DNA of 64,000 bases, from positions 1 through 64,000 of the forward strand of contig NZ_WOTG01000002.1 in assembly GCF_011516925.1 (NCBI RefSeq), written 5' to 3'. Below the pieces are notes generated by a model that worked only from the letters and a program-made list of their open reading frames with translations, ran no database searches and was not told where the DNA came from. Both the position numbers and the translations under genes were made by a program. Shown piece by piece: positions 44,825 to 56,110 of the stretch. Position 1 is the first letter of the stretch, and each line of letters begins with the position of its first letter. Source of the DNA: Acetobacter fabarum. Lineage in GTDB: Bacteria; Pseudomonadota; Alphaproteobacteria; Acetobacterales; Acetobacteraceae.

Positions 44825-47086
44825 CTAGGGGATGGTTTGATCAAGCAGAACCTCCACTCCGGGGACGATCCGCTGGATCAGGTCCCCTTCGGGCTGGGGG
44901 GTATTGGTCACGACATGAATACTGGCCGAGGTCGCTATGTCCTTTTTGGCGGCAAGCAGTGCAGTGCGGGCGTTTTCGCGCCAGTTTAGTGTGCGCCCGG
45001 TGCCGAGTGCGGCCAGCCCCGCACGGGCCAGATCGGCCAGTTGGGCCGAGGCTGCCAATGCCGGGGTCAGTCCCGTGTTATGGGCTGCTGCGCGGGCAAA
45101 GGCGCTGTCGTTACCGGCCCAGCGGGAGAGTGTATTTTCCAGCTCATGGCGCAGTTCGGTATGGCCCGCAATAAAAGCTTTGGCTTCGGCATTAAAGGTT
45201 TCAGCCTCAAAACTGTCCGGGCTGGCAATATCCGCCGGGGTGCCGAGCTGTTGCAAGGTGGCGGTCTGTTTATGCCGGATTTGTAAAAACTCATGATTAT
45301 GGGCGTAATTACGCACGGGTGAGACCGCCTGAAGCAGCACGGCAGCAGCCTCAGTCTCCCCCGGAGCAAGGCGCTCAAGCATGCGCTGGGTGTTGGCGTG
45401 GGCCTCCAGCCCCAGCAGGTCCAGCCGGTCTGCCATAATGGCCAGTCTGGGGTACAGGGTTGTGGCATCGCACTGCTCCGGCGCGGACCAGAACCGCTCG
45501 GCCAGTGCTGCTGCCCGTGGCCATATGCGCGCATCCAGCATGTCGGGGGAGACAACCTCGGTCCACAAGGCGGCTTCCGCACCCAGCACATGGGTTTTTT
45601 GTGCGTCATTCAGGGGTGGTGGAGGGGCGTCCTCCGCCTTTGTCGGGGTGGTGGGGGGTACTGGCGGGTTGTCGGGCGGGTTGGGGCCGGTGGTCTGGGC
45701 TGCTGCCTGTGCTTCTGCTGCGTCCTTACGCATGTCCAGCGGGTCTGTGGTGTAGTAAGCGCTCGCGGGGAGCAGGCGGTCCAGATAATAGGGGCCGGAA
45801 ATAACCGTGTCATGGCCAGCGGCTGTGGCCTGTGCGGTATGGGCGGGGCCGCGCCAGCTTTCTATAATGGTGTCAGGGGGAATAACGGCTTCCTGTACCT
45901 CATCCCAGCCCATAACGGTTTTGCCACGCAGGCGCAGGGCGTGGGCTACGTGGCGGGTGTAATCCGCCTGCAAGGCCGCAACCGAGGCTATGTGGCGCTG
46001 CTTCATATACGCGGCAATGTGGGGGGATTGCGCCCATTGCTTTGCCACCACCTCGTCCCCCCCGATGTGAAAAACGGGGTCGGGGAACAGGCTCGCCATT
46101 TCTGCGTACACGGCGTTTACAAAGCTGAGTGTAGCCGGGTTGGTGGGGTCCAGGGCTGCGCGGTTGATCTCGGCCCGGTCGGTGGTGTTGAGCGGGGCGT
46201 TGGCCGCATAGCGCGGGTATGCCAGCAGCATGGCGTAGCTGTGGCCGGGTGTATCAAACTCGGGCACCACACGGATACCCCTGTCCGCAGCCTCGCGCAC
46301 AAGCTGGCGAACCTGCTCCTGCGTGTAATACTGCCCATGGCTGCCAAGTGTGTGCAGGCGCGGGAAAACCCTGCTCTCCACCCTGAAGGCGGCACCATCG
46401 GACAGGTGGATGTGTAGCACGTTCAGCTTGACCATTTCCATGGCGTCCAGCTGGCGCAGCAGGTCGGGCAGGGGCATGAAGTGCCTGCTGGTATCCAGCA
46501 TAAGCCCACGCCAGGCAAAGCGCGGGGTATCCTCAATATGGGCCTGTGCCAGCACGGGGCCATCGCGCTCCTGCCGTACAAGCTGGCTCAGGCTGGTCAG
46601 GCCATGCAGCACTCCGGCCACCCCTTGTGCATTCAGGGTTATGCCGGTGGGGGCAACATCCAGCGTATAGCCCTCACGCATGGTGGGGCTGGGGAATGTG
46701 ATGTCCTTGGGGGTGTTGATGTTCAGCACAAGCCCACCCGGTGGAGGTGGAGCCTGAGTGAACATAATGGGCCTGCCTGCCAGTATGCAAAGCCGGGTAC
46801 GCAACCGCTCTACAGCCCGGAGCAATAGCGGGGTTGGCGGGCTGTTCCAGTGTAGGGTCAGGCTTTGGGGCAGGGTAAAGGCAGCCCCTGATGCCTGTAG
46901 AACAGCCGGTGCTGGCATGACCAGCGGCAGGCTTACGTTATTGCGCACAAAAGCCAGTTGGGGCGTGCCGGGGGATGCGTCCAGCGCATTTTGCGCCATG
47001 GCCACACAGGGTGTGCCCCCTGCCAGGGCAAGGCCACACAGGAGCAGTGTTCTGGCCGGGATGGATTTGAAAAAGTGAGCAATCAT
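44825..47086 (-). CDS. Beta-N-acetylhexosaminidase, glycoside hydrolase family 20
   Basis: A 753-residue exported enzyme. A signal peptide (MIAHFFKSIPARTLLLCGLALAGG) ends near AMAQ. A GH20b domain (about 50-190) precedes the TIM-barrel catalytic domain, which starts near FAWRGLMLDTSRHFMP and has the catalytic pair Asp344-Glu345 in HIGGDEV. A segment rich in Pro (about 495-530) interrupts the barrel. GH20 enzymes remove terminal GlcNAc or GalNAc from chitin- or peptidoglycan-derived oligosaccharides, with substrate-assisted catalysis. The start overlaps the kinase stop by four bases, making it the last gene of the amino-sugar operon. An IS terminus abuts its stop codon, so the very C-terminus may have been altered. 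Confidence 0.9.
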   Translation of the reverse strand: MIAHFFKSIPARTLLLCGLALAGGTPCVAMAQNALDASPGTPQLAFVRNNVSLPLVMPAPAVLQASGAAFTLPQSLTLHWNSPPTPLLLRAVERLRTRLCILAGRPIMFTQAPPPPGGLVLNINTPKDITFPSPTMREGYTLDVAPTGITLNAQGVAGVLHGLTSLSQLVRQERDGPVLAQAHIEDTPRFAWRGLMLDTSRHFMPLPDLLRQLDAMEMVKLNVLHIHLSDGAAFRVESRVFPRLHTLGSHGQYYTQEQVRQLVREAADRGIRVVPEFDTPGHSYAMLLAYPRYAANAPLNTTDRAEINRAALDPTNPATLSFVNAVYAEMASLFPDPVFHIGGDEVVAKQWAQSPHIAAYMKQRHIASVAALQADYTRHVAHALRLRGKTVMGWDEVQEAVIPPDTIIESWRGPAHTAQATAAGHDTVISGPYYLDRLLPASAYYTTDPLDMRKDAAEAQAAAQTTGPNPPDNPPVPPTTPTKAEDAPPPPLNDAQKTHVLGAEAALWTEVVSPDMLDARIWPRAAALAERFWSAPEQCDATTLYPRLAIMADRLDLLGLEAHANTQRMLERLAPGETEAAAVLLQAVSPVRNYAHNHEFLQIRHKQTATLQQLGTPADIASPDSFEAETFNAEAKAFIAGHTELRHELENTLSRWAGNDSAFARAAAHNTGLTPALAASAQLADLARAGLAALGTGRTLNWRENARTALLAAKKDIATSASIHVVTNTPQPEGDLIQRIVPGVEVLLDQTIP

Positions 47087-48099
47087 GGCTGTGTGTTTTG
47101 CACCGAAAGTGAGGTTGCAAGCCTGTGCACCCATGCCGGGCCGACCTCCCAGCCTGCCAGCTGGGCTGCACGCAGGGCGGCGCCACCCAGTGGGGGCAGG
47201 GCGGGAGGGGTTGCGGGCTGGCCCAGCAGTGTGCTCACACGCGCACGGACGACCGCGCTGGTCATCACACTCCCGCCATAGCTCCACGGCAGGCCTTTCA
47301 GGGGCTGTTCAGCCGGAGGGCTGGTGGGTGCAGCCGGGGGGGGCAGCACAAGGCTGCGGCAGGCCGTATGCGCCAGGTCGGCCAGATGCGCAGCCGCCGC
47401 ATGCAGTATGGCCAGAGCACGGGGGTCATGCGTCTGGGCCAGTGCATGGACTATGGGGGCTACATCCCCAATGGCAGAGCGTGGGTGGGGGCGGGTGCGC
47501 AGCCACTCGCGCAAGGCGTCGGCGGCATTGGGGCCGTGGCTGGGCAGTTCCAGCGCATGCAGCACGGCGCGTGCAAAGGGCGCAAAGGGTGTTGTGGGGT
47601 CGTCCAGAAAACGGGCGGCGTGGTTAAGGGTCTGGCAGCCAATCCAGTAGCCGCCTCCTTCATCCCCAAACAGCCAGCCCCAGCCGCCTGCGCGGGTGGT
47701 GTGCCCATCTTGCGTGCACGCCTGCGCTACGGAGCCTGTGCCTGCCAGCACAAAAACTCCCGCCCCTCCGGCAAAGGCAGCCCGGTGGGCGGTCTGCACG
47801 TCGTTTTCCAGCTCCAGCGGGATGTCTGGCCCAAGAGCTGCGCGGGCAACGTCCACCTGCTGGTGGGAGGAAGGGCGCGCCCCGTCATACCCGGCCATGC
47901 CCAGTACGGCCGCGCACAGGCCGTTATGGGGGAATGCGCGCAGCAGGGCATGTAGGTGTTCGGCCCAGTCTGGCCGGTCATAGGGGTTGCAGCCGGGGCC
48001 GGTGGTGTGGGCCAGCAGGCCACCATCCCGCGTGATCAGGGCAACGCGGGTATGGGTGCCTCCGCCATCGAGTGCAAGAAGGGTCTGGGCCGGAGGCAT
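47083..48099 (-). CDS. BadF/BadG-type amino-sugar kinase (GlcNAc/MurNAc kinase-like)
   Basis: A 338-residue ASKHA-fold kinase. The phosphate-binding motif LLALDGGGTHTRVALITRDG is at the N-terminus, VLAGTGSVA in the middle is the second nucleotide loop, and GWGWLFGDEGGGYWIG marks the BcrAD_BadFG family. Relatives include eukaryotic GlcNAc kinase and clostridial MurK, which phosphorylates both MurNAc and GlcNAc. Between murQ (one-base overlap) and the hexosaminidase gene (four-base overlap), it most likely produces the 6-phosphate substrate of MurQ and GlcNAc 6-phosphate. Confidence 0.85.
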   Translation of the reverse strand: MPPAQTLLALDGGGTHTRVALITRDGGLLAHTTGPGCNPYDRPDWAEHLHALLRAFPHNGLCAAVLGMAGYDGARPSSHQQVDVARAALGPDIPLELENDVQTAHRAAFAGGAGVFVLAGTGSVAQACTQDGHTTRAGGWGWLFGDEGGGYWIGCQTLNHAARFLDDPTTPFAPFARAVLHALELPSHGPNAADALREWLRTRPHPRSAIGDVAPIVHALAQTHDPRALAILHAAAAHLADLAHTACRSLVLPPPAAPTSPPAEQPLKGLPWSYGGSVMTSAVVRARVSTLLGQPATPPALPPLGGAALRAAQLAGWEVGPAWVHRLATSLSVQNTQP

Positions 48100-49079
48100 T
48101 AATACAGCATCTGTTCGGGCGCGGGGGTGGTGTTATGGACGGCCGGGCCTACGCCACGTGCAGCCTGCACGGCCAGCAGGTCCAGTGCCCGGCGCAGGTG
48201 CCCGTCGCACAGGCGGAGCAGCATACGCCCCTGTGCGGGTTCCAGCCCCTGACGCAGCAGGATAGCCAGTTTGATGGACCCATCTGCCTTGAGCAGGGCG
48301 GCCTGTGCCTGCGTGTCCGAGCAGTCGGTTAACTGGGTAATCATCCGTAGTGCGCGGTGCACCAGCTTGGTGTTGACAATGCGCATGTCCACCATATGCC
48401 CCCGCCATGTATGGCCAAGGCGGATCATGAGTGTGGTGGAAAGCAGGTTGAGGCAGATTTTCTGCGCAGTGCCTGCCTTCATGCGGGTGGAGCCTGCCAC
48501 GACTTCCGGCCCGGTTTCGGTCAGGATGCCTATGTCGGTTTCGGCCAGCAGGCGGGCTGCGGGGGTGCAGGACAGGCCAATGGTCAGGCTGCCGCAAAAG
48601 CGGGCGCTGGCAAGGGCTGCGCAGGTGTAGGGGGTGTTCCCGCTTGCGGCAATGCCGATCACCACATCATCAGCCGTGGGGGTGTGGCTGGTTATGGCGC
48701 GCTGGGCTTCGTCCTCATCATCTTCAGCGCCCTCCACGGGGCTGAACAGGGCGGCCTCCCCACCTGCCAGCAGCAGCACCAGCCGCTCCGACGGCCAGCC
48801 ATAGGTTGGGATCAGTTCCACACCATCCTGCAAGCCAATCCGCCCCGATGTGCCTGCCCCTACGTAAAACAGCCGCCCGCCCCGCTCCAGCCGTGGCACC
48901 GCCTGCGCAATGGCGGCCTCTATGTCAGCCAGAGCGGAGCGCACTGCCGCCGTGGCCGCGAGCTGGCTTTCCAGCAGGCTTTCCAGCACGGTGGCGGTGG
49001 GCCATGTGTCCAGTCCGTCATAACGCGGGTCCTGCATTTCCGTGCGGGGGGGCTGGTTTGGTGTGTGTTGAGTCGTCAT
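48099..49079 (-). CDS. murQ: N-acetylmuramic acid 6-phosphate etherase
   Basis: A 326-residue SIS-domain enzyme that splits MurNAc 6-phosphate into GlcNAc 6-phosphate and D-lactate in the cytoplasm. The SIS domain covers about residues 55-220, with GAGTSGRIG as the sugar-phosphate loop, PTYGWPSERL, the GIAASGNTPYT second loop, and the family signature EVVAGSTRMKAGTAQK. The length matches MurQ. It overlaps the symporter gene by four bases and the kinase gene by one base. Confidence 0.93.
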   Translation of the reverse strand: MTTQHTPNQPPRTEMQDPRYDGLDTWPTATVLESLLESQLAATAAVRSALADIEAAIAQAVPRLERGGRLFYVGAGTSGRIGLQDGVELIPTYGWPSERLVLLLAGGEAALFSPVEGAEDDEDEAQRAITSHTPTADDVVIGIAASGNTPYTCAALASARFCGSLTIGLSCTPAARLLAETDIGILTETGPEVVAGSTRMKAGTAQKICLNLLSTTLMIRLGHTWRGHMVDMRIVNTKLVHRALRMITQLTDCSDTQAQAALLKADGSIKLAILLRQGLEPAQGRMLLRLCDGHLRRALDLLAVQAARGVGPAVHNTTPAPEQMLY

Positions 49080-50572
49080 GATTTTGGCCTCCGGTTGCGG
49101 GCGGGCAGGGGGTACCGACTAAGGTGCATGATATGGAGCAGGCCGGCTAGCCCGAATAGGAGAATCACGCCCAGTACGATCAGCCACGCAAAGGCAAGGG
49201 GGTGCCCGTTGGGGCGCAGGGCCAGCATGGCCCAGACCATGCACGGCACGCTTAATGCAAAGGCAGGTGCCAGTGTGCGTGCCTGCACACGGGGCATGGC
49301 CATGCCCGCAACAAACGTGCCCAGCATGGGGCCATACCCGCACGCGGCAATGGACAGGCCAAGCAGAATGGCGGACTGGCTGGCATGGGCAAACAGCCCC
49401 GCACATGCCACCAGCGCGCAGGCCCACACCACGCTAACCAGCCGGGCAAAGCCCAGCGCGGAGCAGCGCAGCCTGCGTGCGGCACGCGCGCATAGGGGGG
49501 CAAAATCCCCCACGCTGGCGGCGGTCATGGCTGACAGCGTAGCCGAGAGTGAGCCCATGGTGGCGGCCAGAATACCCGCCAGCATAAGCCCGCGCAGGCC
49601 CGGTGGCAGGTCGTGCACAATATATGCGGGAAAAATGGCATCCGGGCTGGCATAGCCCGCCTGCGCAAGTGTGAGCCCGCCATTGCGTGCCCAGAGCAGC
49701 ACGCCCGTCAGGCTGAGCAGGGCAAACAGCACACCCACCCCCAGCGCGCTGCCCATAAGGGCCAGCCGCGCATCCCGCAGGCTACGTGCGGCCAGCACAC
49801 GCTGGACCATCAGCTGGTCGGTACCGTGGGATGCAACCGAGAGCAAAGCCCCCCCGGCAAGGGCGGCAAGGGGTGTAAACGGGCTGTTCAGCAACGGGGC
49901 GCCATGGGCAAACAGGTGCAGCCGTCCTGCCTGTTGCAGGCTGTGCCATGTGCCCGCGGGAGCGCCATGCCAGAGCAGCAGCGCGCAGGCTGTCGCCCCG
50001 AACAGGTACAGACCGAACTGGATACTGTCTGACCAGACCACTGCGCGCAGGCCGCCACAAACAGTGTAGAACAGGGTCAGCAGCATAATGCCCCCCAGCA
50101 GCACGGGCTGGGGCAGGTGTATGTGCAGGGCTGCCAGCATGGTGGCCAAAGGGAGCATGCCCGCAAACAGGCGCACGGCCTCTGCCAGCAGGCGGGTGGT
50201 CAGGAATGTGGCAGAGGCCAGCCGCTGCATGGTGGGGCCAAAGCGCTGGCCCAGCCAGTCATAGGCGCTGAGCATGTGCCCCTGCTGGTAAAGGGGCAGG
50301 AACCACCACGCAACAATGGCCCGGCCCACAAGGTAGCCAAGGGCCAGCCCCACAAAAACCATGCCCGCCCCATAGGCAATGCCCGGCACGCTGATGACGG
50401 TCAGGGTAGAGGTTTCGGTTGCAACAAGGGACAGGCACAGCGCCCACCATGGCAGGTCCCTGTGCCCTTCTAGGTACGCGGTGGGGGAGGACTGGCGACC
50501 CGCCAGCATAAGGGCCACAACCGGCATGGCTGCCAGATAGGCCAGCATGACCAGCAGATCGGTAAGGCTCAT
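49076..50572 (-). CDS. Sodium:solute symporter (SSS family)
   Basis: A 498-residue transporter with about thirteen helices. The N-terminal helix, the SPTAYLEGHRDLPWWALCLSLVATETSTLTVISVPG region and the GGLRAVVWSDSIQFGLYL block are typical of SSS (SGLT-like) proteins. It is the first gene of the operon with murQ, a kinase and GH20, so it most probably imports free MurNAc, anhydro-MurNAc or GlcNAc with Na+. This differs from the phosphotransferase MurP of enteric bacteria and explains the need for a separate kinase. Substrate is inferred from context only. Confidence 0.85.
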   Translation of the reverse strand: MSLTDLLVMLAYLAAMPVVALMLAGRQSSPTAYLEGHRDLPWWALCLSLVATETSTLTVISVPGIAYGAGMVFVGLALGYLVGRAIVAWWFLPLYQQGHMLSAYDWLGQRFGPTMQRLASATFLTTRLLAEAVRLFAGMLPLATMLAALHIHLPQPVLLGGIMLLTLFYTVCGGLRAVVWSDSIQFGLYLFGATACALLLWHGAPAGTWHSLQQAGRLHLFAHGAPLLNSPFTPLAALAGGALLSVASHGTDQLMVQRVLAARSLRDARLALMGSALGVGVLFALLSLTGVLLWARNGGLTLAQAGYASPDAIFPAYIVHDLPPGLRGLMLAGILAATMGSLSATLSAMTAASVGDFAPLCARAARRLRCSALGFARLVSVVWACALVACAGLFAHASQSAILLGLSIAACGYGPMLGTFVAGMAMPRVQARTLAPAFALSVPCMVWAMLALRPNGHPLAFAWLIVLGVILLFGLAGLLHIMHLSRYPLPARNRRPKS

Positions 50573-50870
50573 GGTGTGGTCCTGTTCATGCCGTGGGGCA
50601 GGGCTGGGGGAACGCCATACCGGGCGGGCCAGCCCGTGTGCGGGGTAAGGCTGGTATGGCGCACACGAACTTTAGGAACAGCCCGCACGGGCAGCAAGCC
50701 TCTATTCCCGTGCCCCGCGTGGCGGGCCGGCCCGGGGGAGGCGCTCGCCCGAGTGTGACAGGCCGGGGGCTTGGCGCAGCAGGCTTGCCAGCGGTAGTCT
50801 GGGCGGCAGGTAGTGCCCCGGTGCGGGGTGGCTGGTGCACCGCACCGGTTGGAGGCAGAAAGGAACCGTT

Positions 50871-51281
50871 ATGACCAGCAGTTGCAGTTCTGGCGGGTGT
50901 GGCCCCCGTGCCCCCCTGACCCCCGAACAGGAGCAGATTCTGCTCGGCCATGGCACGGAATACCCCGGCTCCAGCCCCCTGAACGGGGAAAAACGCCCCG
51001 GCACCTACCATTGCGCGGCATGCGGTACGCTGCTGTTTTCCTCCACCACCAAGTATGAGAGCGGGAGCGGGTGGCCATCCTTCTGGGCGGCAGAGCCGCA
51101 GGGCGTTGCCACCCGGCGTGATACAAGCCACGGCATGGTCAGGGAGGAAGCCCACTGCGCGCAGTGCGAGGGCCATCTGGGCCATGTCTTTAACGACGGG
51201 CCACCCCCGACCGGGCTGCGTTACTGCATGAACGGGCTTGCGCTGGACTTCCGGCCCAGTGCTACGGGCAGCGCCGGGTAA
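50871..51281 (+). CDS. msrB: Peptide methionine (R)-S-oxide reductase
   Basis: A 136-residue MsrB that reduces methionine-R-sulfoxide in proteins. Two zinc-binding CxxC pairs are present (CAAC and CAQC). ESGSGWPSFW and RRDTSHGMVREEAHC carry conserved substrate residues, and GHVFNDGPPPTGLRYCMNGLALDF contains the catalytic cysteine in RYCMN, where most family members have RYCIN. The N-terminus has an extra MTSSCSSGGCGPR with two cysteines. ATG 50871 follows AAAGGA. It is divergent from the symporter operon. Confidence 0.92.
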   Translation: MTSSCSSGGCGPRAPLTPEQEQILLGHGTEYPGSSPLNGEKRPGTYHCAACGTLLFSSTTKYESGSGWPSFWAAEPQGVATRRDTSHGMVREEAHCAQCEGHLGHVFNDGPPPTGLRYCMNGLALDFRPSATGSAG

Positions 51282-51320
51282 ACACACAACCCCGGTGTGG
51301 CGGGGCGCGCAGGTGTGTGC

Positions 51321-52004
51321 TCAGCCCGGAACCTGTTGCGGGGCCGGGGCAGTCTGCCTCCCCCCTACGGCGTTGAGGAAAAAAGACCATGCTTCGTTAA
51401 AAAAAGCATCGCGCTCTTCCTCGGTCTTGAGCGGATCAAGGCCAAAAAGGCTGTCTTCCATTGGCCAGCCGGTAACCATGCCGGTCAGCAGGCGGGCCGT
51501 GGTATCCGTGGCATGGCCGGGGTTGATCTGGCCTTTCTGCTCCGCAGCTTTGAGCAGGCGCACAAAATTATTATGGAAAGGCTGGCCAATGGCCGCCACC
51601 GCCTGCTGTTGCAGGGATGGGTGGCGGTGCCCGTCGGCTATGAGAATCCGGTACGTGCCCAGCGCATCGGGGCGGAGGGTCAAATCCAGCATCAGGCGGC
51701 TGATGTGGCGCAGCTCCTCCAGCGGGTTGGTCAGGGGGGTCTGTTCCATGGCCCGCAGTACCGAGCCGGTCAGGTTGGTGACCACTGCTATGAACAGCGC
51801 TTCCTTGGAGGAATAGCGACGGTAGATTGTCTGTTTGCTGGCGCACGCCTTGCGGGCGATCTGGTCGATGGAGGTGCCCGCATAGCCATGCTGCACAAAC
51901 AGGCCCGCCGCTATTTCCAGCAGATACTGGTCAAGGTCTTCCGTAACATCGGTCGTGGGTCGCCCACAGCGCCGTTTACGCCCCTGCAGGCAAGGGTTTG
52001 CCAT
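51321..52004 (-). CDS. TetR/AcrR-family transcriptional regulator
   Basis: A 227-residue repressor. The N-terminal helix-turn-helix (about residues 30-75) reads AAGLFVQHGYAGTSIDQIARKACASKQTIYRRYSSKEALF, the classic TetR pattern, and a helical ligand-binding domain follows. A basic N-terminal tail (RKRRCGRP) precedes it. ATG 52004 has a poor ribosome site; a TTG at 52082 in frame is the alternative. It is divergent from the AI-2E-type permease gene and may regulate that gene. Confidence 0.8.
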   Translation of the reverse strand: MANPCLQGRKRRCGRPTTDVTEDLDQYLLEIAAGLFVQHGYAGTSIDQIARKACASKQTIYRRYSSKEALFIAVVTNLTGSVLRAMEQTPLTNPLEELRHISRLMLDLTLRPDALGTYRILIADGHRHPSLQQQAVAAIGQPFHNNFVRLLKAAEQKGQINPGHATDTTARLLTGMVTGWPMEDSLFGLDPLKTEEERDAFFNEAWSFFLNAVGGRQTAPAPQQVPG

Positions 52005-52298
52005 GTCCAGAGGACGGGTGGCAAAGGTAAGGGCCTTGCTCAGGTAACCTTTGGGTGAACGGGGGGCTGGGGGCTCAGACAACGATTATCCGCTTTGTGT
52101 TAGCTGGTGTAGGGGAAGGGGTAGGGAAACACATCTGCAATGTGGCGGTTTTATACCCGTGTCGTGTTTTTATTTCGAGGTCTTTCCGTGCGACGCAAGA
52201 ATGTGTTGCAAGAAAAGGGGGTGTTGCGGCAGCTCTTTTCCGCCACACACAAAGCACACATACCATGTGGCGCACGATCATGTCAGGAAATAACCCCA

Positions 52299-53507
52299 GT
52301 GGAACAGCAGATGCTTGAGGGCGAACAGGCTCCCGCACCAGACCAGCCCGGCCAGACCAGTGCGTATAAAGGGTTGCCCCCCACCCCCATGGCAGATGCG
52401 GCAGGGACCGCCAGCGCGGAGCAGATAGCCGTTCTGGCCCTGAACGTGCAAAAGCTGGGGCGTATTCTGCGCCGCTTTTACCAGCTTGCCATTGCCGTGG
52501 TGGCGGCCCTGTGTGTGGGGCTGTTCATTTATGCGGGTGGGGCCGTGGTTATGGTGGTGTTTGCCGCAGCCCTTGTGGCGGTGGTCCTGCATGGTGCCGC
52601 GCGGTTGATCTGCCGGGTGCTGCCCATGCGGCAGTGGGTGGCGGTTGTGCTGTTCCTTGCCGGGCTTGTGGGGGGTGTTTCGTTTGTTGTGCATGTGTCC
52701 GGCCCCGAGCTGGTCACCCAGCTTTCCCATCTGTACGCAGCCCTGACCCATGAGCGCGATGCCCTGCATGCCGCACTGGACAAAAACCCGATCGGGCATT
52801 CGGTGCTCAACCACATTCCCCGCTTTTTTGGTGGCAACCAGACATCCGGCCCCCTTGGGTCGGAGGGAGCTGGCGGAATAGATTTTGCAGGCTCCATGAC
52901 CAACGTGCTGACCTCCACCTTCGGGTCGGCAGGTACGCTGGTGGTTATTGTGATTGCGGGGGTGTATTTTGCGCTCTCCCCCCACCTGTATGCCAATGGT
53001 CTGCTGCGGCTGGTGCCCACGCGCTACCGTGGCACCGCGCGTGAGCTGATCCGCACAACAGCCCATGTGCTCTCTGCCTGGGTTGCGGGGCAGCTGCTGG
53101 ATATGACCGTTGTGGGCGTGCTGACATGGGTTGGCCTGTCCCTGCTGGGTATGCCGCTTGCTTTCCCGCTTGGGCTGGTTGCGGGTACGGCCAACTTCAT
53201 TCCCTATCTGGGTACGTTTATCGGGGCAGTGCCTGCCTTGCTGATCGCCCTGTCCATCAGCCCGCGTGAAGCCCTTATGGTGGCGGGGCTGTATGCCTTT
53301 ATTCAGGCGTTTGAAGGGTATGTGATGTCCCCCTTCATTCAGAAAAGGGCGGTCAGTATGCCGCCTGCGCTGACCATTCTTTCCCAGACCATATTTGGCG
53401 CTTTTCTGGGGATGTGGGGCTTTGCTTTTGCCTCCCCCATTACGGCCGTGCTGCTGGCGGTGATCGACCACCTGACCGCCCCCCTGCCGGAAGAAGAACA
53501 GGTCTGA
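52299..53507 (+). CDS. AI-2E family transporter (PerM-like)
   Basis: A membrane protein of about 402 residues with seven or eight helices in the AI-2E/UPF0118 layout: an N-terminal helical hairpin, a soluble segment around residues 145-230, then paired helices with YRGTARELIRTTAHVLSAWVAGQLLDMTVVGVLTWVGL and FIPYLGTFIGAVPALLIAL. Members export quorum signals or act as Na+/H+ antiporters; the role here is unknown. The start is uncertain: GTG 52299 (after AGGA) and ATG 52311 are both possible, and the frame is open back to 52140. It precedes the aspartate decarboxylase gene by 134 nt. Confidence 0.75.
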   Translation: MEQQMLEGEQAPAPDQPGQTSAYKGLPPTPMADAAGTASAEQIAVLALNVQKLGRILRRFYQLAIAVVAALCVGLFIYAGGAVVMVVFAAALVAVVLHGAARLICRVLPMRQWVAVVLFLAGLVGGVSFVVHVSGPELVTQLSHLYAALTHERDALHAALDKNPIGHSVLNHIPRFFGGNQTSGPLGSEGAGGIDFAGSMTNVLTSTFGSAGTLVVIVIAGVYFALSPHLYANGLLRLVPTRYRGTARELIRTTAHVLSAWVAGQLLDMTVVGVLTWVGLSLLGMPLAFPLGLVAGTANFIPYLGTFIGAVPALLIALSISPREALMVAGLYAFIQAFEGYVMSPFIQKRAVSMPPALTILSQTIFGAFLGMWGFAFASPITAVLLAVIDHLTAPLPEEEQV

Positions 53508-53629
53508 CAGAGCGCATTTTTGGCATAAAAGGGTAAAAAACAGGACAAAACAGGCACGATCTGCGTTTTTGGGGGTGGTTTTCCCGCTTGTGTGCATGCA
53601 CATTCCCCACAACAAGAATATCCGCTTGA

Positions 53630-55273
<1,644 letters not shown>

Positions 55274-55381
55274 AGCCGGGCAAAGGCCGGGGTAGGGGTA
55301 AGCCCTGCTCCAGCCTGCCCGGTATTGCCCCGCATGGCCTGCGCGGGGCTGGTTGCGTGGGGGCGCTAGCCCCTGCAGCCG

Positions 55382-55915
55382 TCAGTCGTTTTTGCCAAAA
55401 ACCGGGCGGGTGGTTTCAAACAGGAACCATGTGCGGCGCTCTGTTTCATCAATCCAGTTTTCCAGCAGGCTGGCGGTGGCAACATCGTGGGCATCATCAC
55501 AGATTTCATGCACCGCGCGCAGGCGTTTGGTCAGGGTCAGGTTGTCTTCGCGCAGTTCGGCCAGCATGTCCTCGGGGGTGACGTACAGGGCGTCGTTATC
55601 CAGAATGGCCGTTTTGCGGCTGATTTCCCCAACGGAGTGTAGCGTGGTGCCGCCAATCTTGCGTGCGCGCTCGGCCAGAGGGTCGGTCATGGCAAAAATC
55701 TGCTGGCTCTGTTCGTCCAGTAGCAGGTGGTAATCGCGGAAGTGGCGGCCACTCATATGCCAGTGGAAGTTCTTGGTTTTGATGTAAAGGGCGAACACAT
55801 CCGCCAGCACCTCGGCCAGACCTGCGGCCACAGCCTTGACCTTTTCGGCCTTCAGGTCTGTGGGCGTGCCAAGATATTCGTTGATGTGACGTTCTGAAGC
55901 ATTGGGTTTGGTCAT
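55382..55915 (-). CDS. dps: Dps-family DNA-binding ferritin
   Basis: A 177-residue miniferritin that stores iron and protects DNA from oxidative damage. The four-helix bundle contains the intersubunit ferroxidase motif with His and Asp in KTKNFHWHMSGRHFRDYHLLLDEQ, and Ala-Glu-Arg-Ala-Arg-Lys-Ile-Gly after it. ATG 55915 (MTKPNASERHINEYLGTP) is chosen; the frame stays open to 56038 but that tail is not Dps-like. It is convergent with aspD. The lysine-poor N-terminus suggests limited direct DNA binding. Confidence 0.9.
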   Translation of the reverse strand: MTKPNASERHINEYLGTPTDLKAEKVKAVAAGLAEVLADVFALYIKTKNFHWHMSGRHFRDYHLLLDEQSQQIFAMTDPLAERARKIGGTTLHSVGEISRKTAILDNDALYVTPEDMLAELREDNLTLTKRLRAVHEICDDAHDVATASLLENWIDETERRTWFLFETTRPVFGKND

Positions 55916-56110
55916 GGGAATGCCAGCCTTTCCAATAAATGTCAGTCTGCGGTGCGGGGTGTTCCCCCACCGCTGCATCCAACGTGGAAAGTGCATGGGC
56001 AGATACAACCCCATGCGGGCAAAGACTCCACCCCTCACACGAACGTGACAAAACGGGGTGCGCGTATTGCCAGAGCGTAGTCTGCTACAGCCTGTGCGCA
56101 GGTCGGGCGG

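Noticed and set aside
52278..53615. A 445-codon minus-strand frame over the AI-2E-type gene
   Set aside because: Antisense shadow with low-complexity His/Gly/Gln composition.
55330..55352. GCCCCGC / GCGGGGC repeat between aspD and dps, considered as a terminator
   Set aside because: Perfect 7-bp stem but no T-run on either strand; may be chance in GC-rich DNA.
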